The notes under the pieces were generated by a model. It ran no database searches. It was not told the DNA's origin and saw nothing but the letters and a program-made list of their open reading frames with translations. A program made the position numbers and the translations under genes. From contig OW203724.1 of assembly GCA_934045075.1 (NCBI GenBank), forward strand, positions 4,613,908-4,677,907: a DNA stretch of 64,000 nt, written 5' to 3'. This document shows, piece after piece, positions 1 through 10,306 of this stretch (position 1 is the stretch's first letter; every line of letters begins with the position of its first letter). The DNA is from Yponomeuta sedellus (taxonomy: Eukaryota > Arthropoda > Insecta > Lepidoptera > Yponomeutidae).

Positions 1-421
1 AAGGGGAAGTTGGCGAAAAATCACGAAATATCAAACAAGGGGAGTGGGTTGGTGTACTGACATATCACAGTTATAGGTACAGTTATACCTTTCCCCTATT
101 ATTTTTATGCCGGTCAATGACAACGTGCAACTTTAATTTCTGTCCGAACATATTTATTGCTTTGAATAAGTCTGTTATTTTTTCGGAATTTCATTGTATT
201 TAATTAAAATGATGTTACACATACCGGATCGGTACTTGAAGACAATGTTATAAAAATCGCTAAGATATTTTGTACGAAAAAAAATACACGTGATTTTGAG
301 TGAGTTGGTAATCTAAAACATCACATTGTATCAAGCGGATGCTAAAAACATAATGTTTTTAGGTAATGGGAGACTATCTATTTCTTCACTCAGTTAAGAA
401 AATATATAATTTTTACAAACA
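1..421. other. no gene seen
   Basis: AT-rich DNA. I see no coding pattern, RNA gene or recognisable repeat. Confidence 0.5.
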
Positions 422-705
422 GTGGTAGCGGCGGCAGCTCAGTCAGTAGGTACAACAGTGTACTCGGAATCAAGAGACTCAGGTTCGATCCCTCGTGCGA
501 GCAGTACCTACCAATGACTTTGTTTTGTAAGTTAAGTGTATTTGTGAAGTTATAGTAGTTTTACCATTCGCTTAATGAAGGAAAACAGCATGAGGAAACC
601 TGAGTGTCTGAGGTATTAAAATACCTTAGTGTTGAAATTGACCAGTGGGCACGCGTGGTAATAAAGCCCACTCTCTCTGAGGTCTGTACCCTGCAGTTGA
701 ACGTG
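422..705 (+). mobile_element. tRNA-headed SINE, family S4
   Basis: Seen: a tRNA-like head with an A-box-like stretch (GGCAGCTCAGTCAGTAGG) and a B box (GGTTCGATCCC). A body follows with GAGGAAACCTGAGTGTCTGAGG and a segment containing GTGGGCACGCGTGGT. The body is repeated in reverse complement at 15365-15510, 25513-25590 and 40143-40410. Inferred: a Pol III SINE rather than a tRNA gene, because the head cannot be folded into an intact cloverleaf by eye and the body is repeated. Confidence 0.65.
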
Positions 706-727
706 AAAAAAGTTAACAGTCATTTAA

Positions 728-1003
728 GGCCGGGTTCTGAATTGAAAATTTCACTAACAAAATACTTAAGTGTAGTGCTGTCTTTTCAAATTTCCTAGAA
801 AAGAGCGCGACAGAACGTTACTTAAGTATAGTTAGAATATTTTCGGGGCTTAATCGCGCAGTAAATTATTGCTATTTTACCTCGACGTTACGACGCGATT
901 AAGCCCCGAAAATATTCTATGTGTACAAGTCGCGAAAGTTTAAAATATGTTACTTAAGTATTTACGAGTGTTTAGCTAAATTCACAATTCAGGAACTGGT
1001 CCT
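728..1003. mobile_element. MITE family E, copy 1, split by a hairpin insert
   Basis: The ends carry the family E termini: GGTTCTGAATTGAAAATTTC on the left and ACAATTCAGGAACTGG on the right. The arms contain ACTTAAGT motifs and a GTAGTGCTGTCT...GACAGAACG core. The same termini and core occur at 13272-13457, 13727-13861 and 16552-17295. Those copies lack the 25-bp inverted repeat at 834-918, so that hairpin is a later insertion here. Non-coding. Confidence 0.65.
834..918. repeat. perfect 25-bp inverted repeat (hairpin insert)
   Basis: Arms 834-858 and 894-918 are perfect reverse complements, beginning AGAATATTTTCGGGGC, around a 35-nt loop. The hairpin lies inside MITE E-1 and is absent from the other E copies. 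It is probably a small fold-back element. Confidence 0.8.
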
Positions 1004-1282
1004 TAATTCCTCAAGCCGATCCCGCTGATGATTACTGGAGAATCCCCAAATTATAGAACCATAACGTCGAAGAACTAAGAGAGGCCTGGCGTTGATTTTG
1101 CGTTTTTGTATGAGCATTAGCGCTGGTCGACCAAGATATTCTGACAAGAAAGGAAGGCAAAGACAAGTGTGGGGATTTGGACGGGAGCCACACGGCTGTG
1201 GGACAATCAGACGATTTACCCCCCCGCGCCACTGGGAGCGAGAAGCTATAGTACAATTTTATTGTTTTATTGTATTTTATGT

Positions 1283-1530
1283 CGGCCTCGGTGGCGCAGC
1301 GGTTTGGCACGCTGACTGTAAAACGGAAGGTCTCGGGTTCGATCCCCGGCCGGGTCAAACTAGGAAACGAACTTTTCTAGTTTGTCACGGGTCTTGGATG
1401 TTATCTATGTATTTATTGTATTAAATCTATCGTCGAGTTAGCACCTATAACACAAGTCATTTAGTTGTACTTAGTATAGGCTAACGAGATCTGTGTAATA
1501 TGTCCATGAACATTTATTTATTTATTTTTC
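1283..1530 (+). mobile_element. tRNA-headed SINE, family S1
   Basis: The head contains GTGGCGCAGCGGTTTGGCA (A-box region) and GGTTCGATCCCCGG (B box). An approximately 170-bp body follows and ends in an ATTTATTTATTT tail. A reverse-complement copy with the same body and tail lies at 25740-25999, so this is a dispersed SINE and not a functional tRNA gene. Confidence 0.75.
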
Positions 1531-1798
1531 CGTCTTCCGGCTCACATGGGTTTCATTGGCCTAAGGCTTATAATTCTTGGGTCCTTATAGTTATTGAAAT
1601 TCGAAAACAAAAATTAAATCTTTGGACGTAACTTTTTAGTCAAATTACAAATTATCATTGTTATTTACTTTGCTTTTAACCAAACTCGTTTTTTGTCAAG
1701 GCAAGCTTTCATACTGTTATTCAATAAATAGTCATTACGGTATATTAAACAATGAATAAAAAATAAAACAAACAAGATACTGTCTCCTACAATTAATA

Positions 1799-1993
1799 AT
1801 GATGGGAAAAATCGCGGACAAGGGACACGTAGGCCGGAGAATAAAATCCTGGTTGAGAAACTTACGGGAGTGGACCCGAGTCGCAAGTGTTGCCTCGCTC
1901 TTACGCCTTGCGAGAGACAAAGAGAAATATGCAGAGCTGACTGCCAACCTTCGCAAGTCGGAGAGGCACCAAAAGAAGAAGAATAAAAAATAA
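1799..1993 (+). pseudogene. LINE C-terminal remnant (RTE-like)
   Basis: A 64-codon frame contains IKSWLRNLREWT, then LLRLARDKEKYAELTANLR, then a lysine-rich tail and a stop. This matches the C-terminal signature I know from insect endonuclease/reverse-transcriptase LINE proteins (a SWLRN...REWTG-like block followed by an ANLR-like end). No catalytic motif remains upstream, so it is a 5'-truncated fossil. The family match is from memory; a translated search would settle it. Confidence 0.55.
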
Positions 1994-2040
1994 GTACCCA
2001 CATTAAAAACCGTAGAATGTATGGATGTATAAAGCCAGCT

Positions 2041-2194
2041 TTTCACGGTCTTAGTGCGCTCGGTCTGAGTGCGCCATCTGAGTAAACTTATGCTTCTGAT
2101 TGGCTATTTTGGTAATGTCACGAAAAACCGTCCAATCAGAAGCATTAGTTTACTCGGATGGCGCACTCGGTCCGAGCGTGCTAAGAGCATGAAA
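2041..2194. mobile_element. palindromic MITE (family P)
   Basis: The unit of about 154 bp is an almost complete inverted repeat. The left arm TTTCACGGTCTTAGTGCGCT pairs with the reverse complement of the right arm ending GTGCTAAGAGCATGAAA. The arms run through GAGTGCGCCAT and GCTTCTGATTGG to a short centre. No coding capacity. Confidence 0.75.
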
Positions 2195-2585
2195 ACGCGG
2201 CCTAAGATAGAAAATCTAGGTAATTTACATGGTTGTCATACAGTCGACAACCATGCAAATAAACTAAGTAGTTTTTTTATTCATTGTAATATTACTCACT
2301 CGGCTGGCTCAGCGACCTGATGTGGGTCTTAGTCTTTGACACAAGAAGTCGCCACGTGTCCTGCGCGGTCTTTTGCCAGTCGCCCGTCTGAGCTCACGTA
2401 AGGCCTCGGACACTTCATCCTTCCTGTGGGGCAGCCAACTGGTTTTTGGGTGCTAGGAAGCTCCAGGTATATCCTCTTCCACCCGATCCTCTCCCATCCT
2501 CTCTAAGAAACCGAGCCAACGGAGACAGTAGGGGTTTAGTTTTGATAGTTATTCGTATCGTAATTAAACAGGCCGGTAAAACAGG

Positions 2586-2850
2586 AGCGCTTGTGGCCGC
2601 TGTTGGCATTTTTTCCGAGCGCTTCCGTGCTTCGTAAGGCACGCCATGCCGTTGGTGCCGTCTGTCATGTAATGGCAGTCGTTAAGCCATGTCAGAGGCC
2701 TTATGGGCCGCTTCATAACTTCTGACAGTAAAGCTCGCCACTGTCTTACAAGCTTAGCCCACTTAGCCCCCGTGGTGGAGTATGGCCTAACCTTCCTGCG
2801 ATGCAGGAAGAGACCCGGCCCTAGCAGTGGGGACACACAAGGGTTTATAT
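2586..2850 (+). mobile_element. 5S-derived SINE, internally deleted copy
   Basis: It starts with the family 5' end (GCGCTTGTGGCC) and jumps directly to GCTGTTGGCATTTTTTCC, so the 5S-like promoter region is missing. The 3' half is complete through the CCCCCGTGGTGGAGTATGG block and CAGTGGGGACACACAAGGG. Compare the full copy at 7877-8235. Confidence 0.8.
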
Positions 2851-2924
2851 CTTTAGTTAATCGACATTTTTATTTCTACCAATACTATGTAACTTTGTAT
2901 AAGATTGAAGAGCGGCGGAAGTTG

Positions 2925-2995
2925 AAAGGTAAACCACCGGCTCCTCAATCGGGAGGTAGTGGGTTCGAATCCAGCAGTGCCCCAGCAGTCTGGAC
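2925..2995 (+). repeat. tRNA-like SINE head fragment
   Basis: It contains a B-box-like GGGTTCGAATCC and an upstream CTCCTCAATCGGGAGG. There is no cloverleaf. It resembles the head at 39487-39565, which shares TCAATCGGGA and GGTTCGAATCC. Confidence 0.4.
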
Positions 2996-2999
2996 ATAC

Positions 3000-4211
3000 A
3001 AGGGTTGATATCGTCTTTCAAACAGGAGTATAAACAAAATTTCTTTTCACGGATAGAGTTAACGAAACTCGGTGAAAAACTCGAAAGATATAGAAACTGG
3101 CTATGCCACCAGTGTGTACATAGCCTTAGTATTACCCGTGACAAGAAACATAAGAGCTGTACTTAGCCAAGTGTCACTCAAACGAAGAATATCGTACAAC
3201 GAAAATACATTTTACTGAAAACGTTTCGTGAGCTTTAAATGATGATCTCGTTCAGGTTGGAACATTTTATTTATATTACTGTAGTACCTGAATTATAAAA
3301 TAGTCCAGTCTGTATATTCTCCTTACAATTAAATTCGCCTAAATAACTCTACGTGTTAGTGGATTATACCGAAATAGGGAATGTATTAGCAAATCGCCAG
3401 ATAAAAAATACTCGAATGTGGCGTGTGTGCAAACAACTAAAGGATGTCGACGATGTAGCGAAAGAAATCTGTCAGGATCGTGGCCAGTGGCAGAACCTGG
3501 TATCTGTCTACCCGACCGGAATACAGGCATAAGTTTATGATATGTTCTTCTTTCATTGTTAGTGAGTGGCGACTACCTATCCATACTGTGCACATACAGG
3601 AATCGAACCGAGGCCTCTCGCAATAAGGTCGACCTACTGATCGACCGTTTTATCTGCAGTTGCGAACTTAAGTTCTACTTCAGGAATGGAAATGGGCCGT
3701 CAGTCGAAACTGGTTTAAAAGAATTCATAATAGCTCCTGCAAGAACATCAATCAGCCCTGCGTAGGCAGTGTTCACTTATGCGCCCGTGTTCCTGTGGTG
3801 GTGTTTCGAAATCACTGGAGCCGGTGTGCCCGCTGCGGCCCTCGCTAATGTAATCTGTGTTCATTTTTCATTGTGCGGCGGGCCGGTGACATTACACTCG
3901 TTCTGCCATTGTCCTGTGGCCGCTGGGGCGCTTGGCAGCGGTGCGGAATATAAAGTGTCAGACAGTGCCATTTATTTGGGTCCGACAGAGACATCTACCA
4001 CTCAACGAATTCTAGCGGCGACTGTGATAAGTGGAATGAATAACGAATAGCTTTGGCCGGCTACTTTTCAAGTAGGTATAATTAGCTAACCTGTGTAGTT
4101 ACTTTAATTTTACTCCTCCTTATCCCCCCCTTTTTATACTTTATTATAATTTATAAAGGGGCAAAAGAGAAGTGACAAAAACTATTTAAATACAGTTGAT
4201 AATAATAATAA
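3000..4211. other. no gene seen
   Basis: Open frames here (for example 3769-4050) show no domain, no codon pattern and no repeat match. I see no RNA gene. Confidence 0.45.
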
Positions 4212-4605
4212 TATTGGCCTTTTTTGCATCTACTTAATGAGATGATTTATACAGCGTCCAGTGGTATCTTCACTCACACTAGATGGGTGAAGGGACCACT
4301 CCGACGCTGTAGTGCCTGGGACATGGTTTTATAGATGGTGTAGGCTTGCCCAGCACCTATAACATCCTGACAGCTTAGTCGGCCTAGCCCACAGGAAAGA
4401 CTAGTCAATACGTGCGGAGCCAACCAAGCCGCGGGTTTCCTCACGATGTTTTCCCTCACCGTTAGCGTGTGGTATTGCGACTACAAATTCGCAAATGTAC
4501 GTAGCTTTGAAATTAAACAAAGTCATTGGTACATGCCCGCACTCGGGATCGAACCTGGGGCTCTCGCTTGCCAGTCCATGGTTCTACCCACTGAGCTACC
4601 ACCGC
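4212..4605 (-). mobile_element. tRNA-headed SINE, family S3 (long)
   Basis: Read on the minus strand it opens GCGGTGGTAGCTCAGTGGGT (A box), then GGTTCGATCCCGAGTG (B box). A body of about 300 bp follows and ends in GGCCAATATTATTATTATT. The copy at 9647-10037 is colinear over the whole length. Fragments occur at 57880-57995 and 62510-62620. Confidence 0.8.
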
Positions 4606-4609
4606 TTAA

Positions 4610-5795
4610 ATACAGTATTAAATACAGTTAATGACTTAGCTTATAACATCTTATTAATTTCTATATGTTCCTTACCGCTAGCTTATTATCCGACAAAAGT
4701 ACACGACTTTCATGGAAATATCCGATGACACTTAAAAAGATACAAAACAGTGCAAAAGCATCGATACATAGTAATTAAAATAAATCAACGTAGGCCGGTA
4801 AAAAAAGCGAACGAGAAAATGGTTGTTATCATAACTATTGAATTAAACTCAAGTGTAGGTATCTAGGATTTTGTCTAAGAGGGTCTTAGCTATTATCTAA
4901 TCTGTGGTCTTAGGCCGACGGTGAGTTTACCACCATTAAAGTGTCATCAGTAGGTATGTCAACCTTTACAGCACACTGCACTGTTACTTGACCGGGGAGC
5001 TCGCAAAAATTATAATAATATGTGGTCAACTAACAACCGTTTTCCCGATTGTCAATTTTGCTAAGTAATTATTCAAGAATCTATGGTGATAGATTAGAAG
5101 TCTATCATACGATATGGGATGAATCGTATGATGGACTTCGAACGGCATATATATGAATGAAGGCCCTTCCAAGGCAACCGTGTATAATTTGTAATTTATA
5201 AACGAATTTAAGCGCGGTTGACAAATATTGGGGAATGAAGAAAGAAGTGGTCGCCTTTTGATGGCTCTTACGGACAAAGAGGTGCTAGTAGTGAAAAAAA
5301 TCACCTGAGTCTATAGGCGAGTCACGTTTCAGGAGGTTCAGAACATATTGCAGATTGGAGTCAACCGCTAAGAACGGACGATGGAAACATGAATTTGTCA
5401 AAGCATCAAATTACAGTCACAAGTTGCTACGGCGTAGCAATCGTAGCAGTAGCTACGAATACGCAAATTACTACGAATGAGTTTAGCAATGTTACCAATA
5501 TTTAAATACAAAAATCACCTAAAGAATGTTTTTTTTCATTGTTTCAATAGCGTTTTCTGTTTAGAAAAATTGTGATTTGCGTTATGGGGAACTTGCGAGA
5601 ACTTAGTTTCTATCCGCTATTTGACTCTCTTTTCAAGTAAGTCTTAAAAGGTAAATAACTCTTCCATTACACCAAAAAATATTTTAGTATATTTTTTGAG
5701 GACCTAAAAGCAACATAAAAATATATTTTAAAACTTTATTTTCCTAAACGGCCAAAAACGCGGTCAGCCATTTTTGTCTATGGTTTGAAGTCCAA
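4610..5795. other. no gene seen
   Basis: Mostly AT-rich DNA. A short repetitive run of CTACG/GTAGC words lies near 5425-5490. No coding or RNA gene is supportable. Confidence 0.45.
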
Positions 5796-6318
5796 AAAAA
5801 ACCGGCCAAGTGCGAGTCAGACTCGCGCACCGAGGGTTCCGTACAAACCTGTATTATAGACCTGAGTATTTGGTATGAATTTCAATTTAATACCTCTACG
5901 CGTTTATGAGGAAATGGGTAGTAAGTTTAAAATTATTAAAAAAAAATATATTATGAGATGTAACTAAAAATTTATGGTTTTCGTAATTTTTCCTTTATCT
6001 ATGCTATAAGACGTTGCTTCGTACCAAATTTCAAGATTCTGAGTTCACGGGAAGCACCCTGTAGGTTTTGATTCCCTTGCAAGTGTCGAAAATTTGCGGC
6101 ATAAACGGCTGTATCTTTTGATTGCGTTGGCTTAGAAGTTTGATTTTTTCACAGCTTTAAGGGACAGTAGACCTGAGTAATTGATATAAATTTCAGCTTC
6201 TTACCTCCACGCGTTCCTGAGAAAAAGGGTCTTGACAGACGGACGGACGGACAGACGGACAACAAAGTGATCCTATAAGGGTTCCGTTTTTTCCTTTTGA
6301 GGTACGGAACCCTAAAAA
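5796..6318 (+). repeat. dispersed repeat, family K
   Basis: It begins CGGCCAAGTGCGAGTCAGAC, has CGCGCACCGAGGGTTCCGTAC, then paired TTTCAATTTAATACCTC and TTTCAGCTTCTTACCTCC segments. It ends in a GACGGACGGACGGACAGACGG stretch and GGTACGGAACCCTAAAAA. The terminal motifs GGGTTCCGTAC and GTACGGAACCC are inverted copies. Related pieces lie at 59020-59320, 59600-60210 and near 55765. A non-autonomous mobile element is likely; I cannot assign a class. Confidence 0.65.
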
Positions 6319-6395
6319 TTGTATACAAAGTTTGACATTCAATTTTCTGTAAGTGATCTCTGAGCATAGTGAAATAACAACGCAACCATGATTTC

Positions 6396-6593
6396 ATGGA
6401 ATTTACATCCAAATTATACCAATTATCATTATTGCATTGTTCGAGAATGAAAAAACATGTCAATAAAGACCCCCGGGAAGTTGTGGATTCGTGTACCTAC
6501 CCAGTAAAATTAACATTCGAAAAACTTGCCAAAAGAGACCCCGACTCTTTATCAATTGAAACCCGGGTGTATTTATGTGAAGATCACTTTGAT
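6396..6593 (+). pseudogene. THAP-domain-like exon fragment
   Basis: The frame contains KLTFEKLAKRDPDSLS, then RVYLCEDHFD. The C-x2-H (CEDH) followed by F matches the last zinc ligands and trailing Phe of the C2CH THAP domain. The N-terminal Cys pair and the AVPGF-like part are not evident. Directly after the aspartate codon the sequence is GTAAGT (6594-6599), a consensus splice donor. It could be one exon of a host gene, or a piece of a THAP-carrying transposon. Start and upstream acceptor are unknown; a CCCAG at about 6500 is one candidate. Confidence 0.4.
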
Positions 6594-6599
6594 GTAAGT

Positions 6600-7374
6600 C
6601 CTATAATAATCAATGTCCACTGGCTCTGGATGAAAGATGTTTGTTTACATACTTTAGATGGTTTCAAGATAGCGGATAGCGTTTTCGCCGTTACGAATTA
6701 AAAGAGAATTTTTTTTTTTGACTTTGCTAATTTTGCAGCCATCCTGCATACTTACTTTGCCAAATCAATATATTTCGGTTTCTTACGTTAAATACTATAG
6801 GAAATATTCATTTATCGCGTCAAATTTGATACGTGTGAATGCATGGAAAAAGTCAAGACTTTTTTAACTTAAATCATAGATAAAAACTGGCTGTCCGGAG
6901 TCCCAAAAATGCGAAAAATCTAAATACTCTAATAATAAAAAACATATGAAATTTCGTTTTTTCATTGTATTCAAAACGTTTCCTAAAAAGGATGTAGAGG
7001 ATGTAAGTCTAATATGAAAAACATAATTTTATGCGGTAACTCGAATGTTGATTATAAGATTACAAGGCGTTACGTTCGAGCTGTGACGTCATATTTTGAT
7101 TCTGTATTTGCGAGGCGAGTTTTCTAATCACGTGTTACATGATCAAGGCAAGCAAACCTCTAATAGGAGACGGATAGTTCGGAGGAGGATATTTTGGTGC
7201 ATTGCCGCATCAACTATTTGCTATTCGTAGAAAATGCACTTTTGTGCAAGAGAATTGTAAATCTGAAAGCGAGTGCCGATCCATCAATAAAATATCTACA
7301 CAGCGCAGATCTTCTCACGAAACATATAAAAGATAGTAGGAAATATGTAAATAGGAGCCGAAGGACAGCTTTAA
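6600..7374. other. no gene seen
   Basis: AT-rich DNA with no convincing continuation of the THAP-like exon. The short frame at 7194-7463 runs into MITE J and shows no domain. Confidence 0.4.
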
Positions 7375-7745
7375 GGCGATTCGGGGTGTTAACTACCGCC
7401 ACCAATGAAAAAAAAAGTCATAACTTGTTTTATAATACGTTTTTATCTAAAAGTGAACATTAGAAATCTTAACAACTGTTGATTCTAAGTTCTACAAATA
7501 GTTGTCATAGTGGTTAAGCCACACCGACACTCGCTTTCCGCTAAAAACGGCCGTATTTCCGCCAAATACGGCCGTTTTTAGCGGAACGCAATTAAAGTCC
7601 ATGTTGATACTACGCTCTAGGCTGTATGTTCTAAAAATTATTATTACAGATATTAAGGTTTTATGTTCACTTTTTTAAAAAAGGTAGGTATTACAAAACA
7701 AGTTACGATTTTATTCCATTGGTGGCGCTAGTCAGTACCTCAACG
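7375..7745. mobile_element. MITE family J, copy 1
   Basis: The ends are inverted: ACCGCCACCAATG on the left and CATTGGTGGCG on the right. Subterminal TAACTTGTTTTATAATACG matches the reverse complement of the right end. The centre holds an inverted repeat at 7538-7557/7565-7584 (CCGCTAAAAACGGCCGTATT). A truncated relative at 43506-43775 has the same GCTAAAAACGGCCGT centre and CATTGGTGGCGG end. Confidence 0.7.
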
Positions 7746-7876
7746 CGTCTTAGAATTATTTTTATTTTCATAGCAGTGCACACGATTCCTAACAGCTGCT
7801 ACTGCGAGTAAATGGAATAATACCCAATGATACAACTTTATATTTATTAGGTACTACACTCATACGCTCAGCGAGA

Positions 7877-8235
7877 AGCGCTCGTGGCCTAGGCGAACCG
7901 AGTGATTGGAATCAATCACTTGGTTAAGCAACAACAGGCGCGGTCAGGTACGGGATGGGTGAGAGTCCCGTGACTACCGCTAGTGGCATTTTTCCGAGCG
8001 CTTCCGTGCTTCGCAAGGCACGTAAAGCCGTTGGTGCCGGCTGTCATATAATGGCAGTCGTTAAGCCATGTCAGAGGCCTTATGGGCGGCTTGATAACAT
8101 CTGACAGTAAGGCCCGCCACTGTCTTACAATCCTCCACCAACCCGGACTTGGCCCCCGTGGTGGAGTATGGCCTAACCTTCCTGCGATGCAGGAAGAGAC
8201 CCGTGCCCCAGCAGTGGGGACATACAAGGATGATA
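7877..8235 (+). mobile_element. 5S-derived SINE, near full length
   Basis: Starts GCGCTCGTGGCC. It then shows blocks matching the 5S rRNA internal control region as I know it: GTTAAGCAAC, then GGCGCGGTCAGG, then GGATGGGTGA. A unique body follows (GCGCTTCCGTGCTTCGCAAG, GTTGGTGCCGGCTGTCAT, GGCCCCCGTGGTGGAGTATG). It ends CAGCAGTGGGGACATACAAG. Because the head resembles 5S and not tRNA, I read it as a SINE3-type element with a type-1 Pol III promoter. No polyA tail is seen. Confidence 0.8.
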
Positions 8236-8278
8236 ACGATAACACTCATACGGGGCGTGTTAAGATTCAACAACATTT

Positions 8279-8418
8279 ACCCCCGGTTTCTCGCACACTA
8301 ACAGTCTGTTAATCTACTGTTAACAGTTGTCAGTTGTTTTATTTTGTATGCACTTTGCCCAACTGACAGCTGTTAACAGTAGATTAACAGCTTGTTAGTG
8401 TACGAGGAACCGGGGGTT
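8279..8418. mobile_element. MITE family H, copy 1
   Basis: A 140-bp fold-back. The left end ACCCCCGGTTTCTCGCACAC and the right end (reverse complement CCCCCGGTTCCTCGTACAC) form TIRs of about 46 bp that continue through GTTAATCTACTGTTAACAG. A second copy lies at 12733-12847. It follows closely on the SINE that ends near 8235. Confidence 0.8.
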
Positions 8419-8579
8419 AGGCAAGCAACTTGTTTATCTTTTATTTAATTAGGACAACCAACAGGCGATACCTTTATACATTCAAAGGGAAAAAAACCAC
8501 ACATAACACAGTAATTGCTCACCCGCTATAGGTTGTCGCATCGCGCATGTAAAATTTAACAAACTGTAATACACATTAG

Positions 8580-8768
8580 TCTATAATATAAAAATAAATC
8601 GCTGAATGTGTTGGTAAGCGCAAATCTCGAGAGCAGCTAAACCGATTTCGCTAATCTTTTTTTAGAATATTCCTTGAAGTACGGGGATGGTTCTTACGGA
8701 GGGAAAAATAAAAAAATATACATAGGATCGACTGTTAGGCGGCACGAAGTTCACTGGGTCAGCTAGTT
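8580..8768 (+). mobile_element. TC...CTAG element (family M), copy 1
   Basis: It starts TCTATAATATAAAAATAAAT and contains TCGCTGAATGTGTTGGTAAG, CTCGAGAGCAGCT and ACCGATTTCGCTAAT. It ends GGGTCAGCTAGT. A 5' TC and a 3' CTAG followed by T fit a short non-autonomous Helitron-like element. The same ends bound the copy at 25613-25739. No transposase or hairpin proof is available here. Confidence 0.55.
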
Positions 8769-9152
8769 TATAATATAAAAATGAATCGCTGAATGTGTTG
8801 GTAAGCGCAAATCTCGAGATCAGCTGAACCGATTATGCTAATTATACTTCATTATTATGCAGATTATACTTCATGTACACCTACCTACCTACTCTCTTCA
8901 TCTTTCAGTTCTTTCCATCCCAAGGTTGTCTGGAAGAGATCGCTTTTAGCGATAAGACCACCAATTGTATACGGCAATAGTTAGATATGTAAGCCTATTT
9001 ATGTATTTTGTTTTCTAGTGTGTACAATAAAGAGTTCTAATCTAATCTAATTCTTTTTTTGTATATTTCTTGAAGTACGAGGATTGTTCTTATGGAAAAA
9101 ATATATTAAAGAATCGACTGTTAGGTAGGCGGTACGAAGTGCGCTAGGTCAG
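8769..9152 (+). mobile_element. family M copy 2, interrupted by a LINE tail
   Basis: The left part (to about 8838, ending GATTATGCTAATT) and the right part (from about 9050, TTTTTTTGTATATTTCTTGAAG to GGTCAGTTAA) together make one M element. Between them lies a 5'-truncated LINE 3' end: AAGGTTGTCTGGAAGAGATC, CTTTTAGCGATAAG, then CAATAAAGAGTTC and an AATCTAATCT tail. The M element was therefore present first. Confidence 0.6.
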
Positions 9153-9646
9153 TTAATCTAATATAAATATATAAAATACAAGCGGTCCCAACAGACATTG
9201 TCCTGCATGCAGCGCCATCTACCGGGCTGATTTGTGAATCAATTCAAATCTCTAGCCGTTTAGGAGGAGTCCAGTGACGTACAGTAGAATTATACCTATA
9301 TAAAAAGATATAGATTATTAAAGACAAATTAAAGTAAAAAACCATGAATTGAAGATATTCAAACAGCCTTCTTTTCCTTAAAGATCAATTACAGAAAAGT
9401 TAATACAGTTTCACTGTAACTCACTCATGTTGTACAAATTACTGACACAAAACATAAATTTAAACCCTAGGAATGTATAGTGAATCAAATGCGTCTTTTC
9501 TAAGCCCGCATATTATGTATGGTTTATGTTGGCGTAAGTACCTATCGATAGTTTCAAATTAATACTGTGTTTTTCAAGTTACAAATTTCCAAATAATTAT
9601 AAATACTGGTAAAATGTTACCAGTAGTTAGATTAAGTAGTAGTAGT
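9153..9646. other. no gene seen
   Basis: AT-rich DNA with no feature I can support. Confidence 0.45.
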
Positions 9647-10037
9647 ATTGGCCTTTTTGCATCAACGTAATGAGATGATTTATACAGCGTCCAGTGGCAT
9701 CTTCACTCCCACTAGATGGGTGAAGAGACCACTCCGACGCTGTAGTGCCTGGGACATGGTTTTATAGATGGTGTAGGCTTGCCCAGCACCTATACCATCC
9801 TGACAGCTTAGTCGCCCTAGCCCACAGGAAAGACTATAAATACGTGCGGAGCCAAACAAGCCGCGGGTTTCCTCACGATGTTTTCCTTCACCGTTATCGT
9901 GTGGTATTGCGACTACAAATTCGCGAATGTACGTAACTTTGAAACTAAACAAAGTCATTGGTACATGCCCGCACTCGAGATCGAACCTGGGGCTCTCGCT
10001 TGCGAGTCCATGGTTCTACCCACTGAGCTACCACCGC
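9647..10037 (-). mobile_element. tRNA-headed SINE, family S3 (long)
   Basis: Colinear with the copy at 4212-4605. The minus-strand head is GGCGGTGGTAGCTCAGTGGG with B box GGTTCGATCTCGAGTG. The tail contains GGCCAATACTACTACTACTT. The change from an ATT to an ACT tail repeat separates the two copies. Confidence 0.8.
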
Positions 10038-10306
10038 CTCTAATTACATTAAGGAATAATCAATATTTACCGTGGAAATGTTACTTGCACTTATGTTTAT
10101 GATTAAATAAAGGAATTTGAAATGAAAAAATGAACTGACACAACACTTCACTATTGTAGTTTTAAAGCTGTGTAGAGGAGGTAGCTAAAATCTGGCGCTA
10201 TGCCGCTTTCTGAATTTATACATACTCGTAGCTTAACTACATCCGATTTTCGTATCGGAGGTGTTAGGTACTGTAACACTGTATGCTTAAACTCTACCAA
10301 ATTGTA

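Noticed and set aside
1283..1360. tRNA gene (also 13110-13178, 53865-53935, 4530-4605, 39487-39565)
   Set aside because: A and B boxes are present, but paired acceptor stems are lacking and the copies share long downstream bodies, so they are SINE heads.
3769..4050. 93-codon frame as a small gene
   Set aside because: No domain, no signal of selection visible, and it does not resemble any family I recognise.
7877..7990. 5S rRNA gene
   Set aside because: Only the internal promoter region matches. The ends of 5S are missing, the segment continues into a repeated body, and it is dispersed in both orientations.
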